Shown here: piece after piece, positions 6,367 to 6,680 of the stretch
How positions within the stretch are numbered: position 1 is the first letter of the stretch
Layout: every line of letters starts with the position of its first letter
From: Humitalea sp038323655
Lineage (GTDB): Bacteria; Pseudomonadota; Alphaproteobacteria; Acetobacterales; Acetobacteraceae
Length of the DNA stretch: 6,680 nt
Assembly (NCBI GenBank): GCA_038323655.1
Contig: JBBQHE010000228.1
Span: 1 to 6,680, forward strand
Direction: 5' to 3'
Position numbers and translations under genes: made by a program
Notes under the pieces: generated by a model
The model's input: only the letters and a program-made list of their open reading frames with translations
What the model was told of the DNA's origin: nothing
Database searches by the model: none

Positions 6367-6650
6367 CAGTAGGTCCTCAAGCCCTGCTGGTAGCCCTGCT
6401 GATAGGCGCGGGACTCGGCACGGTGCTCGGAATCGACCGTCTGCTGGTAGAGGTAGCCGGCCCCTGCCCCGACGGCGCCGCCGATGGCAGCCCCCCAGCC
6501 GGCGTGGCCCGCGAAGGACCCGGCGATGGCACCGACCGCCGTGCCGATGCCAGCCCCGGTCAGGGTGCTGCGGGTATCGGGCGTCATATTGGCGCAGGCG
6601 CCGAGGGAGAGGGCTGCGACCAGCGGCAGGGCAAGGCGGAGGGCACGCAT
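6366..6650 (-). CDS. Glycine-zipper lipoprotein (OsmB/SlyB-like type)
   Basis: This 94-residue protein has a lipoprotein signal with lipobox L-G-A-C (Cys19, alanine at +2). A glycine-zipper segment spans residues 32-65, with glycines at 32, 34, 36, 40, 44, 48, 51, 53, 57, 58, 61, 63 and 65, broken by an HAGW turn (49-52) into two hydrophobic halves. Such segments are known from the small envelope lipoproteins OsmB and SlyB and from OmpA-related proteins, and they insert in or pack against membranes. The C-terminal tail is polar, with a double YQQG repeat (83-90). The function is probably envelope structure or stress tolerance, but specific evidence is absent. The start at 6650 is backed by GAAAGG 9 bases upstream (6660-6665). 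Only 30 bases before it are in the window, so its promoter is not visible. Its TGA overlaps the next ATG by one base. Confidence 0.85.
   Translation of the reverse strand: MRALRLALPLVAALSLGACANMTPDTRSTLTGAGIGTAVGAIAGSFAGHAGWGAAIGGAVGAGAGYLYQQTVDSEHRAESRAYQQGYQQGLRTY
6374..6378 (-). promoter_or_regulatory. Shine-Dalgarno site of the Rap1a-like gene within the glycine-zipper gene
   Basis: GAGGA on the minus strand lies in the last codons of the glycine-zipper lipoprotein gene, 7 bases before the next ATG, which overlaps the stop as TGATG. This is the strongest ribosome site in the window and points to termination-reinitiation coupling of the two genes. Confidence 0.75.
6380..6403. repeat. 12-bp tandem repeat encoding YQQG-YQQG
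   Basis: Two adjacent 12-base units (6380-6391 and 6392-6403) match at 11 of 12 positions. They encode the repeated Tyr-Gln-Gln-Gly in the tail of the glycine-zipper lipoprotein. The in-frame, near-perfect identity suggests a recent slippage duplication. Confidence 0.75.
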
Positions 6651-6680
6651 GGCGGGCGACCTTTCAGCGGGCGGGGTTGC

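Overview
This GC-rich 6.7-kb window looks like alphaproteobacterial chromosome, most likely Rhodospirillales/Acetobacteraceae (Roseomonas-like). That assignment is an inference from base composition, protein character and gene order. All eight recognised genes are on the minus strand, so transcription runs from high to low coordinates. Almost every gap is under 15 bases or is an overlap.

Region 1 (6650 to 5495) is a tight cluster of four small envelope-protein genes: a glycine-zipper lipoprotein, a Rap1a/Tai-like secreted four-cysteine protein, and two short Gly-rich lipoproteins I cannot assign to a family. Three of the four have a signal peptide ending in a lipobox cysteine. Neighbouring genes join by a TGATG stop/start overlap or by gaps of 4 to 13 bases, and the ribosome binding sites sit inside or over the preceding stop region. 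This is the least described part of the window.

Region 2 (5494 to 5409) is an 86-base gap, the only sizeable break in the array. It has no convincing terminator and only a weak promoter candidate.

Region 3 (5408 to 104) is core metabolism and repair in the order alaC-type aminotransferase, hom (homoserine dehydrogenase with an ACT domain), glpX (class II fructose-1,6-bisphosphatase), recJ (single-strand DNA exonuclease). To my knowledge this hom-glpX-recJ order recurs in alphaproteobacteria. alaC and hom share ATGA, hom and glpX are 13 bases apart, and glpX and recJ overlap by 53 bases, which fits one operon. The first two enzymes serve amino-acid metabolism (alanine/glutamate; threonine and methionine), GlpX serves gluconeogenesis or the Calvin cycle, and RecJ serves DNA repair. 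The link is probably shared expression, not one pathway.

Region 4 (1 to 103), beyond recJ, holds two GC-rich palindromes in tandem with no gene. All key catalytic motifs of the four large enzymes are present. I see no RNA gene, CRISPR array, transposon or prophage. The long plus-strand open frames (for example 2488-4518) are antisense shadows of the real genes. I did not find a clear new biological system; the best candidates are the small lipoprotein cluster and the tandem palindromes.
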